Positions 40,388-49,935 of a stretch of 64,000 nucleotides of DNA are shown here, piece after piece. The stretch is taken from the NCBI GenBank assembly GCA_034668825.1, contig JAXDOR010000019.1, positions 1 through 64,000 on the forward strand, given 5' to 3'. Every line of letters begins with the position of its first letter. The stretch's first letter is position 1. Position numbers and translations under genes: made by a program. The notes beneath the pieces were generated by a model that was given only the letters and a program-made list of their open reading frames with translations, made no database searches and was not told where the DNA came from. This stretch comes from CANKHA01 sp034668825. Its GTDB lineage: Bacteria > Pseudomonadota > Alphaproteobacteria > Rhizobiales > Xanthobacteraceae.

Positions 40388-41926
40388 TCAAGGCCCTGGC
40401 CGGCCGCGGAAAGCCGTAAGCCATTGCTGGCCGAATAGCGCCATCACAACGCCGCAGTACACCAAGCCGCCGAGCGCGGCGAGCACCGCCAATCGGCCTA
40501 CCGCGCCTAGAGCTGTGGCCTCCCGGAAAAGAGCGCCGACCGAGGCTTCGCCGAACCACAGGGTCGCTGCGAGTGCGACACCTGCCGCGGCGATCTTCAC
40601 CACGGATCGCGCCAGACCGGCATCGAATTCGATCAGGCCCGCCCGCGCCCCGAGCCAGACGACAAGACCAAGATTGATCCAGGCGCCGACCGAGGTCGCC
40701 AGCGCCAAGCCGACCTGCGCCAGCGATCCCATCAGCGCGATCTTGAAGGCGATGTTGACGGCGGCCGCGGCGAGCGCGGCCTTCACCGGATTGGCGGTAT
40801 CCCCGCGCGCGAAAAATGTGGCGATGACGCTGCGGATAAGCACAAAGGGAATGAGACCGAGCGCATAGGCGGCAAGTGTGCGTCCCGCTGCCACGGCATC
40901 AGCGGGAGTGAAAGCGCCGCGGCCGAACAAGGCCTGCATGATGAGTTCGGGAATAATGAGGAAGGCGACGACGCAGGGAATCGAGAGCAGCAAGGTCAGC
41001 TCGATAGCGCGATTTTGGGCATGGCGCGCGCCGGCTTCGTCTCCGGCGGCGATCCGCCGCGCCATTTCGGGCAGCACCACGGTGCCGGCGGCGATGCCGA
41101 TCACGCCGATGGGCAACTGGTTCAAACGATCGGCGTAATACAGCGCCGACAGCGCGCCGGTGGCGAGGAAGCTGGCAATGATGGTGTCGGCGAACAGCGC
41201 AAGCTGCACCCCCGCCGAGCCCAGCGTCGCCGGACCCAGCGCACGGAAGAACCGCCGCACTTCGGCGTCGAGATCGGGCCAACGGAATACGGGCATCGCG
41301 CCGGCGCGCGTCACATCGGCGGCGACCAGCGCCACTTCCAGGCAACCCGCCAGCAGCACGCCCCACGCTGCCGCGTGCCCGGCCGTCGGGAAGAAAACCG
41401 CCAGCGCCAGTGTCGCCATCATCGAAAGGTTAAGCAGGATCGGCGCGGCGGCAGCGGCGGCGAAGCGATGCAGCGCATTGAGGATACCGCCGTAAAGCGT
41501 CACCAGAGTGACGAGCAGAAGGTAAGGAAAGGTGATCCGGGTCAAGTCCACCGCCAACGCGAACCGGGCGGGATCATTGTTGAAGCCCGGCGCCAGCAGC
41601 CCGATCACCTCCGGCGTGAAGATGAGCGCGAGCGCCAGCAATACGAGCTGGCTGGCGAACAGCAGCGTGAAGATGCGGTCGGCGAAGAGCCGCGCCGGAT
41701 CGGCGCCGCCCTGCTCACGAATGCGCGCATAGGCCGGCACGAAAGCGGCGTTGAAGGCGCCTTCGGCGAAAATCGCGCGAAAATGGTTGGGCAGGCGCAG
41801 AGCAACGAAGAAAGCATCGGCCACCGGCCCGGCGCCCAGAATGGCTGCCAGCATGATATCGCGGCCAAACCCGGTAATCCGCGATACCAGAGTCAGGCCG
41901 CCAACGGTGAGAATCCGATCAATCAT
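40388..41926 (-). CDS. murJ: Lipid II flippase MurJ
   Basis: A 512-residue MurJ/MviN protein with 14 predicted helices. The N-terminus MIDRILTVGGLTLVSRITGF leads to GRDIMLAAILGAGPVADAFF and VALRLPNHFRAIFAEGAFNA with the conserved Arg and Phe of the cavity, and PAYARIREQGG; GMRAP-like conserved positions in the central helices (LFADTIIASFLATGALSALY, YADRLNQLPIGVIGIAAGTV) fit the family. It flips lipid II across the inner membrane. It sits at the edge of the polysaccharide cluster, divergent from manC, and its end lies 65 bp from the start of the RND adaptor gene. Confidence 0.95.
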   Translation of the reverse strand: MIDRILTVGGLTLVSRITGFGRDIMLAAILGAGPVADAFFVALRLPNHFRAIFAEGAFNAAFVPAYARIREQGGADPARLFADRIFTLLFASQLVLLALALIFTPEVIGLLAPGFNNDPARFALAVDLTRITFPYLLLVTLVTLYGGILNALHRFAAAAAAPILLNLSMMATLALAVFFPTAGHAAAWGVLLAGCLEVALVAADVTRAGAMPVFRWPDLDAEVRRFFRALGPATLGSAGVQLALFADTIIASFLATGALSALYYADRLNQLPIGVIGIAAGTVVLPEMARRIAAGDEAGARHAQNRAIELTLLLSIPCVVAFLIIPELIMQALFGRGAFTPADAVAAGRTLAAYALGLIPFVLIRSVIATFFARGDTANPVKAALAAAAVNIAFKIALMGSLAQVGLALATSVGAWINLGLVVWLGARAGLIEFDAGLARSVVKIAAAGVALAATLWFGEASVGALFREATALGAVGRLAVLAALGGLVYCGVVMALFGQQWLTAFRGRPGP

Positions 41927-42078
41927 TCACATCCTTAAAGCCTTGTTTAGACCTTCGCATGCTTGTGAAAAACGCCTGTAGCAATGAGACTAGCTCCTAC
42001 GCGCGAATCAATAAGGAGAAACTCGGGATCGGCGAGCCCTAACATTGACGTCCATCGCCTGTCGAACCCGTTACCGCC

Positions 42079-43497
42079 ATGCCGTCCTTGCCCATCGTAC
42101 CCGTTCTCCTTGCCGGCGGCGCCGGAACACGACTTTGGCCGGTGTCGCGTGACGCCTTGCCGAAGCAGTTCCTGCCGCTGGTCGGGGACTTATCCACTTA
42201 CCAGCAGACATTGCTGCGCGTAGCCGATCGCGCCTTTTTCGCTGCTCCTATCGTTGTTACAGGGGCACAATTCCATTTCTTCGCACGGCGCCAGGCTGAA
42301 GATGCCGGCATCGACGCGACCGTGGTCATCGAGCCGATGCGCCGGGATTCCGCGGCCGCCATCGCCGCGGCTGCGGTACTGGCGAAGAAGCAGAACCCCG
42401 ACGCGGTGGTACTGACGCTTGCCGCCGACCACGTCATCCTCGATCTCGAACCCTTCCGCGCCGCCTGCCTGGCAGGGCGCGAAGCCGCAGAGGCCGGCCA
42501 CATCGTCACCTTCGGCATCAAACCCAGCGAGCCGAAGACGAGTTACGGCTATATCCTGCGTGGTAAAGCCATCGGCTCGAAGGATGTGTACGCGGTCAAG
42601 GCCTTCGTGGAAAAGCCCGACGCCGCAACGGCGGCGCGTTACATCGCCGAAGGCTATCTCTGGAATTCCGGGAATTTCCTGTTCCGCGCTGACGTGCTGC
42701 TCTCGGAGCTAGCCCGCTTCGAGCCGGAGATGATCAGCGCGGTTGAAGCCGCTGTCGATGCCGCCACCAATGATCTCGGTTTTTTGCGGCTCGAAGCCGA
42801 GGCGTTTGCGCGCGCGCCGCAGAAATCGATCGACTATGCGCTGATGGAACGGACCGATCGCGCCGCCGTGGTCGAGGGACATTTTCGCTGGTCGGACATC
42901 GGCAGTTGGGACGCCGTTTTCGACATCGCCCAGCGCGATGCCGCCGGCAACGCGGTGCAAGGCCCCGTCGTCACCATGGACGCCGCCAACTGCGTCATCC
43001 ATGCCGACACCCGGCTAACGGCTGTGGTCGGCGTCAAGGACCTCGTCGTGGTCAGCACCTCTGACGCGGTGTTGGTGATACCGCGTGATCGGGCGCAAGA
43101 CGTGCGCGAGCTCGTCGCCAAGCTCAAAACAGCGAAACGGCCGGAAGCGAGCGATCATCGTCGCGTGCACCGGCCGTGGGGATATTATGAATCAATCGAC
43201 GCCGGCGAACGCTTCCAGGTCAAACGCATCGTGGTCCGGCAAGGTGGGATGCTGTCGCTGCAAAAGCACATGCATCGCGCCGAGCATTGGGTCGTGGTGC
43301 GCGGAACGGCGGAAGTGACTTGCGGCGAGGAGCGCCGCCTCGTGCATGAAAACGAATCGATCTACATCCCGATCGGAACCGTCCATCGGCTTGCCAACCA
43401 CGGCAAGATCGCCCTGGAACTGATCGAAGTGCAGACGGGCAGCTATCTGGGCGAGGACGACATCGTCCGGCTGGACGATATTTATAAGAGGGAGTGA
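42079..43497 (+). CDS. manC: Mannose-1-P guanylyltransferase / mannose-6-P isomerase
   Basis: A 472-residue bifunctional type II enzyme (ManC/AlgA/XanB). The nucleotidyltransferase domain starts PVLLAGGAGTRLWPVSRDAL and has PKQFLPLVGD, FGIKPSEPKTSYGYILRG, VKAFVEKPDAATA and GYLWNSGNFLF. The C-terminal cupin isomerase domain reads RPWGYYESIDAGERFQVKRI and LQKHMHRAEHWVVVRGTAEV with metal-binding His and Glu. It makes GDP-mannose, the precursor of mannose, rhamnose or fucose in LPS and EPS. It is transcribed rightward, divergent from murJ, and ends at a hairpin facing the leftward sugar operon. Confidence 0.95.
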   Translation: MPSLPIVPVLLAGGAGTRLWPVSRDALPKQFLPLVGDLSTYQQTLLRVADRAFFAAPIVVTGAQFHFFARRQAEDAGIDATVVIEPMRRDSAAAIAAAAVLAKKQNPDAVVLTLAADHVILDLEPFRAACLAGREAAEAGHIVTFGIKPSEPKTSYGYILRGKAIGSKDVYAVKAFVEKPDAATAARYIAEGYLWNSGNFLFRADVLLSELARFEPEMISAVEAAVDAATNDLGFLRLEAEAFARAPQKSIDYALMERTDRAAVVEGHFRWSDIGSWDAVFDIAQRDAAGNAVQGPVVTMDAANCVIHADTRLTAVVGVKDLVVVSTSDAVLVIPRDRAQDVRELVAKLKTAKRPEASDHRRVHRPWGYYESIDAGERFQVKRIVVRQGGMLSLQKHMHRAEHWVVVRGTAEVTCGEERRLVHENESIYIPIGTVHRLANHGKIALELIEVQTGSYLGEDDIVRLDDIYKRE

Positions 43498-43505
43498 CTT
43501 CTTTC

Positions 43506-43532
43506 TTCCCTCTCCCACAAGGGGAGAGGGAA
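43506..43532. repeat. REP-like palindrome (CCCTCTCCC...GGGAGAGGG) between convergent genes
   Basis: TTCCCTCTCCC and GGGAGAGGGAA pair over 11 bp around a 5-nt loop, 8 bp after the manC stop and before the convergent aminotransferase end. From general knowledge, CCCTCTCC-type palindromes are scattered in many rhizobial genomes. Here it can act as a bidirectional terminator. Confidence 0.6.
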
Positions 43533-43537
43533 AGAGG

Positions 43538-44695
43538 TCACCCGCCCGCCAGCGCCCCCCGCACGGCCTCAATGATCCGGGTTTGCGTCGGCTCATCGAG
43601 ATACGCATGCATCGGCAGGCTGATGACTTCCTCAGCCAATCGATCACTCACCGGCAGACCGCCTTCGGCGACCGGAAAGCCTTTGTAGGCCTCGAGCCGA
43701 TGCAGCGGCTTCGGATAATAAATCGCGGTGGGGATGCCGTGCGCTTTCAGCGCGGCCGCAAGCTTGTCACGCCGTCCGGGCGCGAGCCGGATCGTGTATT
43801 GCGCCCATACCGATGTTGAATCTTCGGAGACCTCAGGCACCTTCACCACATCAGCAAGAGTTGAGGCATAGCGCCGGGCCGCGCGGTCGCGCGCGGCGAT
43901 CTCTTCAGGAAAGATTTTCAGCTTTTCAATCAGCACCGCGGCCTGGATGGTGTCGAGCCGTCCGGTAATGCCGATCCGCACATTGTCGTATCTGTCGCTG
44001 CCCTGTCCGTGGACACGCAGGCTTCTCAAAGCCTCGGCCAACTCCTCGTCATCGGTCAATACCGCACCGCCGTCGCCGTAGCAGCCCAGCGGTTTGGCCG
44101 GAAAGAAACTCGTCGCGGTCGCATGCCCAAGCCTACCGAGCTTTTGACCTTTGTAGGTCGCGCCGAAGGCCTGCGCTGCATCGTCGAGGACAAAAAGATG
44201 TTCGGCATCGACGATGGCGGCGATGGCATCGTGATCTGCCGGTTGACCAAACAGATCGACGGGGATCACCGCTTTAGGCTTCAGCCCCGCGCGCTTCGCC
44301 GTCGCGATCGCGCGCCTGAGGCTGGCGGCGTCGATATTGAAACTCGCCTCATCCACGTCGACAAAAACCGGCGTAGCCCCAAGCAGCGCCACGACTTCGG
44401 CGGTGGCGCAGAAGGTGAAAGCGGGACAGAAGACCGCGTCGCCCGGCCCGATCCGTTTCGCCATCAGCACCAGCAGCAGCGCATCCGTGCCGCTGGCGCA
44501 AGATATGGCGTGGCGCGCGCCGCAGAAGGCGGCGAGATCGGCCTCGAAGGCGCGGACTTCAGGGCCCATAACGAATTGGCAATGGGCGAGAACGCGCGCG
44601 ACTGCCTCGTCCACGGCGGGCCCGAGACGGCGGCGTTGCGCGGCAACGTCGATGAACGGAATCGGCGATTGATCGAGGCGGGCGTGCTGGTTCAT
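43538..44695 (-). CDS. DegT/DnrJ/EryC1-family sugar aminotransferase
   Basis: A 385-residue PLP-dependent sugar aminotransferase. The start PIPFIDVAAQRRRLGPAVDE is typical; FCGARHAISCASGTDALLLV holds the phosphate-binding Gly-Thr-Asp, LFVLDDAAQAFGATYKGQKL carries the Asp that contacts the PLP ring, and ATSFFPAKPLGCYGDGGAVL has the catalytic Lys. The C-terminus includes PTAIYYPKPLHRLEAY. It would aminate a 3- or 4-keto UDP-sugar. The Gfo/Idh dehydrogenase just upstream is a typical partner (as WbpB/WbpE), so a 3-keto UDP-GlcNAcA substrate is plausible. It is the last gene of the leftward operon. An alternative ATG lies at 44704. Confidence 0.92.
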   Translation of the reverse strand: MNQHARLDQSPIPFIDVAAQRRRLGPAVDEAVARVLAHCQFVMGPEVRAFEADLAAFCGARHAISCASGTDALLLVLMAKRIGPGDAVFCPAFTFCATAEVVALLGATPVFVDVDEASFNIDAASLRRAIATAKRAGLKPKAVIPVDLFGQPADHDAIAAIVDAEHLFVLDDAAQAFGATYKGQKLGRLGHATATSFFPAKPLGCYGDGGAVLTDDEELAEALRSLRVHGQGSDRYDNVRIGITGRLDTIQAAVLIEKLKIFPEEIAARDRAARRYASTLADVVKVPEVSEDSTSVWAQYTIRLAPGRRDKLAAALKAHGIPTAIYYPKPLHRLEAYKGFPVAEGGLPVSDRLAEEVISLPMHAYLDEPTQTRIIEAVRGALAGG

Positions 44696-44734
44696 CGGTC
44701 TCATGTTGCCGGAGGACTGCAATACACGCCGGCT

Positions 44735-45742
44735 TCAGCCAACGACGCGGCGTGGGCCTTTGCGCTGGGGCGGCGCCACATGCGTCGACTTGCCCTCAAG
44801 GCACCTGATGGCGATTTCAAGACTGGCGACGCCCTCCTCGCCAGTCACCGCCGGCGGCACGCGTCCCTCGATGGCGCGGACGAAAGCCAGAAGCTCGGCG
44901 CGTAGCGGCTCGGCGTGGCCGACGGAAAGGTGTCGCATCGAATAGCTGCCGTCGGGCTGGAAACCGAAGCACTCCGTGACCTGCCGCGTCAGCAGATCAG
45001 CCATGACGTATTTTTCCCGAGTAGCGATGGTGACGTTGCGCGCCTTGAATGGCGTCAGCCAGTTGGTGTTGATATGGGCGAGGACGCCCGATGCGGTGCG
45101 GAATTGCAAGAGCGCGATATCCTCGCGCTCGGCCACCGCGCTGGAAAGCTGCGGCTGCACTTCAACAATATCGGAATCGGTGAACCAGCGGATGAGGTCG
45201 ATGTCGTGAACCGCGAGATCGATAACAACGCCGACATTCGACATACGCGGCGGGAACGGACCGACGCGGGTGATGGCGATGGAAAGGATATCCTCGCCGC
45301 GAATAGCGTCCTTGATCGCCTCCACGGCAGGATTGAAGCGCTCCACATGGCCGACCATGAGCGTAACGCCGGCACCGCGGGCGGCGGCGATGATTTCGCG
45401 GCCTTCCTCCACCGAGGAAGCGATCGGCTTTTCCACCAGCACATGGACGCCGCGGGCAATGCAGGTAAGGGCAATGTCGCGGTGGAGATGGGTCGGCGCC
45501 GCGATGGTGACGGCATCGACGCCGCGGTCGAGCAGTGCCTCGACACTGTCGACGCCGGTGCAGCCGAGCGCCTGCGCCACGAAATCCCGCTGCTTGCGGT
45601 CCGGATCGGCAATCCCGGCAATTCGGACGCCCGGCATTTCAGCCAAGACGCGGGCATGATTGCTGCCCATTACGCCGACGCCGATCACGCCCACGCGCAA
45701 TGCGTCCGCGCTGCTCTTCGCGGCTTCAACCATGCCGGACAA
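44735..45742 (-). CDS. Gfo/Idh/MocA-family sugar dehydrogenase
   Basis: A 335-residue NAD(P)-dependent dehydrogenase. The Rossmann start is LRVGVIGVGVMGSNHARVLA, followed by GIADPDRKQRDF, AAPTHLHRDIALTCIARGVH and the family's catalytic VLVEKPIASSVEEGREI (Lys). The C-terminal domain has MVGHVERFNPAVEAIKDAI and VVIDLAVHDIDLIRWFTDSD with the His/Asp pair. Sequences with GHVERFNPAV belong to the WlbA/WbpB-like group, which oxidises UDP-GlcNAc-uronate at C3; this is inference. It is 39 bp upstream of the aminotransferase and probably acts with it. Confidence 0.9.
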   Translation of the reverse strand: MSGMVEAAKSSADALRVGVIGVGVMGSNHARVLAEMPGVRIAGIADPDRKQRDFVAQALGCTGVDSVEALLDRGVDAVTIAAPTHLHRDIALTCIARGVHVLVEKPIASSVEEGREIIAAARGAGVTLMVGHVERFNPAVEAIKDAIRGEDILSIAITRVGPFPPRMSNVGVVIDLAVHDIDLIRWFTDSDIVEVQPQLSSAVAEREDIALLQFRTASGVLAHINTNWLTPFKARNVTIATREKYVMADLLTRQVTECFGFQPDGSYSMRHLSVGHAEPLRAELLAFVRAIEGRVPPAVTGEEGVASLEIAIRCLEGKSTHVAPPQRKGPRRVVG

Positions 45743-45937
45743 TCCCCTGCGGCTTTTAACCCTTTCCCTTCCCTAGCATGGCTAAGGCCGGCTGGCGAAC
45801 ACCCCACGGCCTAGGCCGCGGACACGTTTTGATTCAAAGCGTTACAGCGATTGGCTAGCCGCCATCTTGGTTGATTCTATTCGGGAAGACCGGGCGGCTT
45901 GGCCTGGGACTAATCTTCGTTGCGACCCGGCTCTCCG

Positions 45938-46954
45938 TCACATCCCGTGATAGCTGCGATACCAGGCGGCGAAGCGGCGAATCCCCTCTTCAATAGTCGT
46001 CGATGGACGAAAGCCGACATCGCGCATCAGATCGTCCACGTCCGCGCACGTTTCGGCGACATCGCCTGCCTGCATTGGCGCCATCTCGCGAATCGCCGGA
46101 CGGCCGAATTCCTGCTCCAGCAACTCAACGACGCGGGCAACCTCGACGGTGCGGTTATTGCCGATGTTGTAGACACGCCACGGCGCCAAACTGGTGGCCG
46201 GATCGGGCGCCGCGCCGGACCACGCCGGATTGGGTTCCGGTATCCGGTCAATCAGACGAACGACCGCCTCGGTCACATCGTCCACATAGGTGAAGTCCCG
46301 ACGCATGTGGCCGTGATTGAACAGCCGGATGGGTTTTCCTTCGACGATGGCGGAGGCGAAGATGAACATCGCCATGTCGGGACGGCCCCAAGGTCCGTAG
46401 ACAGTGAAGAAGCGCAGGCCCGTCATGGGTATCCGGAATAGATGGCTATAGGCATGGGCCATCAGCTCGTTCGCTTTCTTGGTGGCGGCGTAGAGGCTGA
46501 TGGGATGATCGACGTTGTGATGGATGGAGAATGGCAGCTTGGTATTCGCGCCATAGACCGAAGACGAGGAAGCAAACAAAAGATGCCGGCACGCATTCTG
46601 CCGGCAGCCTTCAAGAATGTTGGTGAAGCCTTGCAGATTGGCGTCGATATAGGCGTGCGGATTGGTCAGCGAATAACGCACCCCCGCCTGGGCGGCGAGA
46701 TGGACGACGAAGGGAAACCGATATTCGGAAAACAGCGCCGCCGTTCCGGCGCGGTCGGCGAGATCGAGCTTGACGAAATTAAAGCCTTTGAGCTTTGAAA
46801 GTTCGGCGACACGCGCCTCCTTCAAAGCCGGATCGTAATAGGCATTCAGATTATCCACGCCGACCACGGCACGCCCGTCGGCGAGCAGGCGGCGCGCAAC
46901 GTGGAAGCCGATAAAGCCCGCGGCTCCGGTTACAAGAATGGGAGTCTCAGTCAT
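45938..46954 (-). CDS. UDP-glucuronate-type 4-epimerase
   Basis: A 338-residue extended short-chain dehydrogenase. TPILVTGAAGFIGFHVARRL binds NAD; GVDNLNAYYDPALKEARVAE is the hallmark of the UDP-glucuronate 4-epimerase group (LpsL/CapI/GAE). VHLAAQAGVRYSLTNPHAYI and SSSSVYGANTKLPFS carry the catalytic Ser, and ISLYAATKKANELMAHAYSH the Tyr-x3-Lys. The C-terminal half (HGHMRRDFTYVDDVTEAVVR) binds the UDP-sugar. It would interconvert UDP-glucuronate and UDP-galacturonate, or the N-acetyl forms made by the dehydrogenase at 54 kb. Part of the leftward operon between asnB and the Gfo/Idh gene. Confidence 0.93.
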   Translation of the reverse strand: MTETPILVTGAAGFIGFHVARRLLADGRAVVGVDNLNAYYDPALKEARVAELSKLKGFNFVKLDLADRAGTAALFSEYRFPFVVHLAAQAGVRYSLTNPHAYIDANLQGFTNILEGCRQNACRHLLFASSSSVYGANTKLPFSIHHNVDHPISLYAATKKANELMAHAYSHLFRIPMTGLRFFTVYGPWGRPDMAMFIFASAIVEGKPIRLFNHGHMRRDFTYVDDVTEAVVRLIDRIPEPNPAWSGAAPDPATSLAPWRVYNIGNNRTVEVARVVELLEQEFGRPAIREMAPMQAGDVAETCADVDDLMRDVGFRPSTTIEEGIRRFAAWYRSYHGM

Positions 46955-47047
46955 GCGTTCTAGATTGTTGCAGGGTGATTTGTCCGCTGTTCATTTATTC
47001 TCACGAAAGTAAGATATCTGAGTCTCGCGGGGGGATGGCAGTCGAGC

Positions 47048-48982
47048 TTAAGGTGTTGCCCAGCGCCGCCGCCAGGCTTCGAACATGAGCACGTTCCAAA
47101 GCGCATAGGCCCAATTGCGCCGGCCGGAGAGATGCTCGTCCCACAATCGCCTCGCCGCGGCAACATCGATGAACCCGCCGCCAAGGCGCACGGGATCGAG
47201 CAGATCCTCGCCCCAGTCGCGCAGCGGTCCGCGCAGCCAATCGGCCAACGGTACGCCGAATCCCATCTTCGGCCGCTCGACGAGATGCCGGGGGACGTAG
47301 CGGTCGAGTACGCGGCGGAGCAGCCACTTGGTCTCGCCGTCACGCACACGCAACCGGCGAGGCAGGCGGAAAGCGAATTCGACCACGCGATGATCGAGCA
47401 ACGGTGGCCTCACCTCAAGTGCGAACGCCATCGAGGCGCGATCCACTTTCTGCAGGATGTCGTCGGGAAGGTAAGTGGCGGTATCGATCAACTGCATGCG
47501 TTCAATCAGTCGCGAGACATCGCTCAGATCGCCGTATCTTTCCCAGTTGAGCGTGTGCTCGGCATTGCCCTGCGCCAGCGCCGCCGGATCGGAATATTGG
47601 CTGACCAGGCGCAGGTAGATTCCTTGAGGATCGCAGGACAGAATTTCGGCCAGCTTCTGCATCTTGTCGGCCGGTTGCGCCGGCAGCAGCCCGCGCGGCG
47701 CGAAACGCGCGAGCGCCTCGACGGCGCGATCCGGCACCGCCTTGAGCATGGCGGCGGCAACGCGGCGCATGGGCAGCGGAAGGTACCAAAGCCGCGATGC
47801 AAGCTTCTCGGCAAAAGCGTAGCGGTTATATCCGGCAAAAAGTTCATCGCCACCATCGCCGGACAAGGCCACGGTGACGCGGGCGCGCGTGAGCTTCGAT
47901 ATCAGATAGGTCGGGATCTGCGAGGAATCGGCGAAGGGCTCGTCATAGACGTCGGGAATGTGCGGCACCACCGCGAGCGCGTCAGCGGCGGTGATCACCA
48001 GCTCTTCGTGGTCGGTGCCAAGATGGCGCGCCACCGCCGCGGCATATTTGGATTCGTCATAGCCGAGTTCGGGAAAGCCGATGGAGAAGGTGCGGACCGG
48101 CCCCCTCCCCGCCGCTGTCATCAGTGCGGCGATAACCGAAGAATCGATCCCGCCGGAGAGAAACGCACCGAGCGGAACGTCGGAGATCATCTGGCTCGAT
48201 ACGGCGTCCGCCAGCAGGTCATGCAAGGCTTGGGTGGCATCGGCGTCGCTAAGTTCGAGCGGATTCGCGGCCCCGGACGTGGCGACTTCCGTTAGCGACC
48301 AATAGGGTCGGCTGCTGGTATGTCCCGCCGCATCAATGGTCACGACCTCGCCGGGCATGACCTTGGAGACGCCGCGGTAGATGCAAAACGGCGCCGGCAC
48401 ATAACCGAAGCGCAGAAAGCTTGTGACCGATGCAGGATCGATTTGGCGAAAGGGTTCGCCGCCCGCCGCCAGTCCCTTCAATTCCGAGGCGAAGCGGACC
48501 GTTGCTCCCACCACGGAATAGAACAATGGCTTGATGCCCAAGCGATCGCGCACGAGGTAGAGCCTGCGCGTTTCCTTGTCCCACAAGGCCATGGCGAACA
48601 TGCCATTGAGATCGGCCAGCGTGCGATCGAGGCCGCGGCGGGCGACCGACTCCAGAATGATTTCGGTGTCGGACGTGCCGCGATAGGAAATCTCGGACAG
48701 TTCCGGTTCGCGGGCGATGGCGCGCGCGTTGTAGACTTCCCCATTGTAGGAAATCACCCAGCGCCCATCGGCGGAGGTCATCGGCTGCGCGCCGGTCGGC
48801 GTGAGATCGATGATCGCCAGCCGCCGATGCGCAAGCGCAAGACCGGCCGGCGCATCCGACCAAACCTGCCAACCATCGGGACCGCGGTGCGCGAGCGCAT
48901 CCGCCATGGCTGTCGCGCGGCGTTCCAGCGCCTCGCGATTACCAGCGAGGCCGGGGTCGATCAGCCCTGCGATGCCACACAT
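47048..48982 (-). CDS. asnB: Asparagine synthase (glutamine-hydrolysing)
   Basis: A 644-residue AsnB-family amidotransferase. Cys2 in MCGIAGLIDPGLAGN is the glutaminase nucleophile; LAHRRLAIIDLTPTGAQPM, NGEVYNARAI and GTSDTEIILESVARRG complete the N-terminal domain. The synthase domain has the PP-loop LGAFLSGGIDSSVIAALM and the later GDGGDELFAGYNRYAFAEKL. Polysaccharide clusters often carry AsnB paralogues that amidate uronic acids, and the setting between a flippase/glycosyltransferase pair and a uronate epimerase suggests that role here instead of, or besides, asparagine synthesis. Located 17 bp downstream of the GT2 gene. Confidence 0.93.
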   Translation of the reverse strand: MCGIAGLIDPGLAGNREALERRATAMADALAHRGPDGWQVWSDAPAGLALAHRRLAIIDLTPTGAQPMTSADGRWVISYNGEVYNARAIAREPELSEISYRGTSDTEIILESVARRGLDRTLADLNGMFAMALWDKETRRLYLVRDRLGIKPLFYSVVGATVRFASELKGLAAGGEPFRQIDPASVTSFLRFGYVPAPFCIYRGVSKVMPGEVVTIDAAGHTSSRPYWSLTEVATSGAANPLELSDADATQALHDLLADAVSSQMISDVPLGAFLSGGIDSSVIAALMTAAGRGPVRTFSIGFPELGYDESKYAAAVARHLGTDHEELVITAADALAVVPHIPDVYDEPFADSSQIPTYLISKLTRARVTVALSGDGGDELFAGYNRYAFAEKLASRLWYLPLPMRRVAAAMLKAVPDRAVEALARFAPRGLLPAQPADKMQKLAEILSCDPQGIYLRLVSQYSDPAALAQGNAEHTLNWERYGDLSDVSRLIERMQLIDTATYLPDDILQKVDRASMAFALEVRPPLLDHRVVEFAFRLPRRLRVRDGETKWLLRRVLDRYVPRHLVERPKMGFGVPLADWLRGPLRDWGEDLLDPVRLGGGFIDVAAARRLWDEHLSGRRNWAYALWNVLMFEAWRRRWATP

Positions 48983-48999
48983 CTACGGAAAATAACTCA

Positions 49000-49935
49000 T
49001 CAGCCGAAACGCTTCACCAATCCGAACTGCTTCGAAAGCTTAACGAGGATCGCCGTCACCGGCGCGCCGCCGATCAACATCGCCAGACTCCCGAGCGTTT
49101 CCAAAGGTGCCCTAAATGAAGCGCCTCGGCGGAAAAAATGCCAAGCGCGCGGGTGCCCGGCGAGGCGCGCATAGACGGCGAGACGCAACTGTTTGCGCCG
49201 GATCGCTGTGGGAAATTCGATTTCAAACAACGGTGAAAACCGCGCCAATTCTTCTTCGAGGCACAACATGCTCTCGACCGCGCGGTCGCGCCGCAAATAG
49301 GTGTTGGTAAGAGAACCCGCGCTGGAATTGTCATAAATCCTAAGGACGTCGGGCACGACATAAAAGGGGCCGTCCTGAATCCAGCCCCAATAGGAGACAT
49401 TCCCGCAGGATTTGATCTCGACATAGGGTTTGGCGCGGACGTAGTCGCCCCGAAACATGGGTAGATACTCGCCCACATAGCGGTCGCGCAAGTAGGCGGC
49501 AACATCGAGCCAGCCTTCATAATCAGGAGCGCGCACCGTGGACTGCCCATTGGGTGTCCGGCACGCGCTGAAGCAAAGGTTTGCCCGATCGGGTAAGCGT
49601 CCAACGATGGCCTTGAACCGATCGGCCCAATTCGGAACGAACCAGTCGTCCGCATCGAGGATGATGACAAAAGCGCCACGGCTTGCCACAATCCCAGTAT
49701 TGCGTGCGGCGCAGCTGCCGCGATTGAGCGAATGCGTCAGCAGTTGAACCGTGGGAAACTCGGCTAGCACGGTACGCAGAGCAGGCGAGTCCGCGCTGCC
49801 GTCGTCTACCACGATGATCTCAAGCCCGCCTGCCAGCGCCGGTCCGTTCAAGACCGAGCGTAGCGTTACGCCGATTGTCCTCGAGGCGTTGTAGGCCGGG
49901 ATCACGACAGATAGCAGCGGCTGCTCGTCGGTCAT
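49000..49935 (-). CDS. Family 2 glycosyltransferase
   Basis: A 311-residue GT2 (GT-A fold) enzyme: LLSVVIPAYNASRTIGVTLR, IIVVDDGSADSPALRTVL, NRGSCAARNTGIVASRGAFV and IILDADDWFVPNWADRF. The DAD and DD motifs bind metal and nucleotide-sugar. The middle region is less conserved (YEGWLDVAAYLRDRYVGEYL, SCGNVSYWGWIQDGPFYVV) and sets acceptor choice. A C-terminal helix (about 270-300) may dock on the membrane. It follows the flippase by about 105 bp; the gap holds a possible 35-codon ORF that ends by overlapping this start. Confidence 0.92.
   Translation of the reverse strand: MTDEQPLLSVVIPAYNASRTIGVTLRSVLNGPALAGGLEIIVVDDGSADSPALRTVLAEFPTVQLLTHSLNRGSCAARNTGIVASRGAFVIILDADDWFVPNWADRFKAIVGRLPDRANLCFSACRTPNGQSTVRAPDYEGWLDVAAYLRDRYVGEYLPMFRGDYVRAKPYVEIKSCGNVSYWGWIQDGPFYVVPDVLRIYDNSSAGSLTNTYLRRDRAVESMLCLEEELARFSPLFEIEFPTAIRRKQLRLAVYARLAGHPRAWHFFRRGASFRAPLETLGSLAMLIGGAPVTAILVKLSKQFGLVKRFG

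Noticed and set aside
45743..45937. 195-bp gap between the epimerase end and the Gfo/Idh start
   Set aside because: Searched for a small gene or terminator; nothing convincing. It may hold an internal promoter.
47132..48295. 387-codon plus-strand frame
   Set aside because: Antisense to asnB, whose catalytic motifs are intact.
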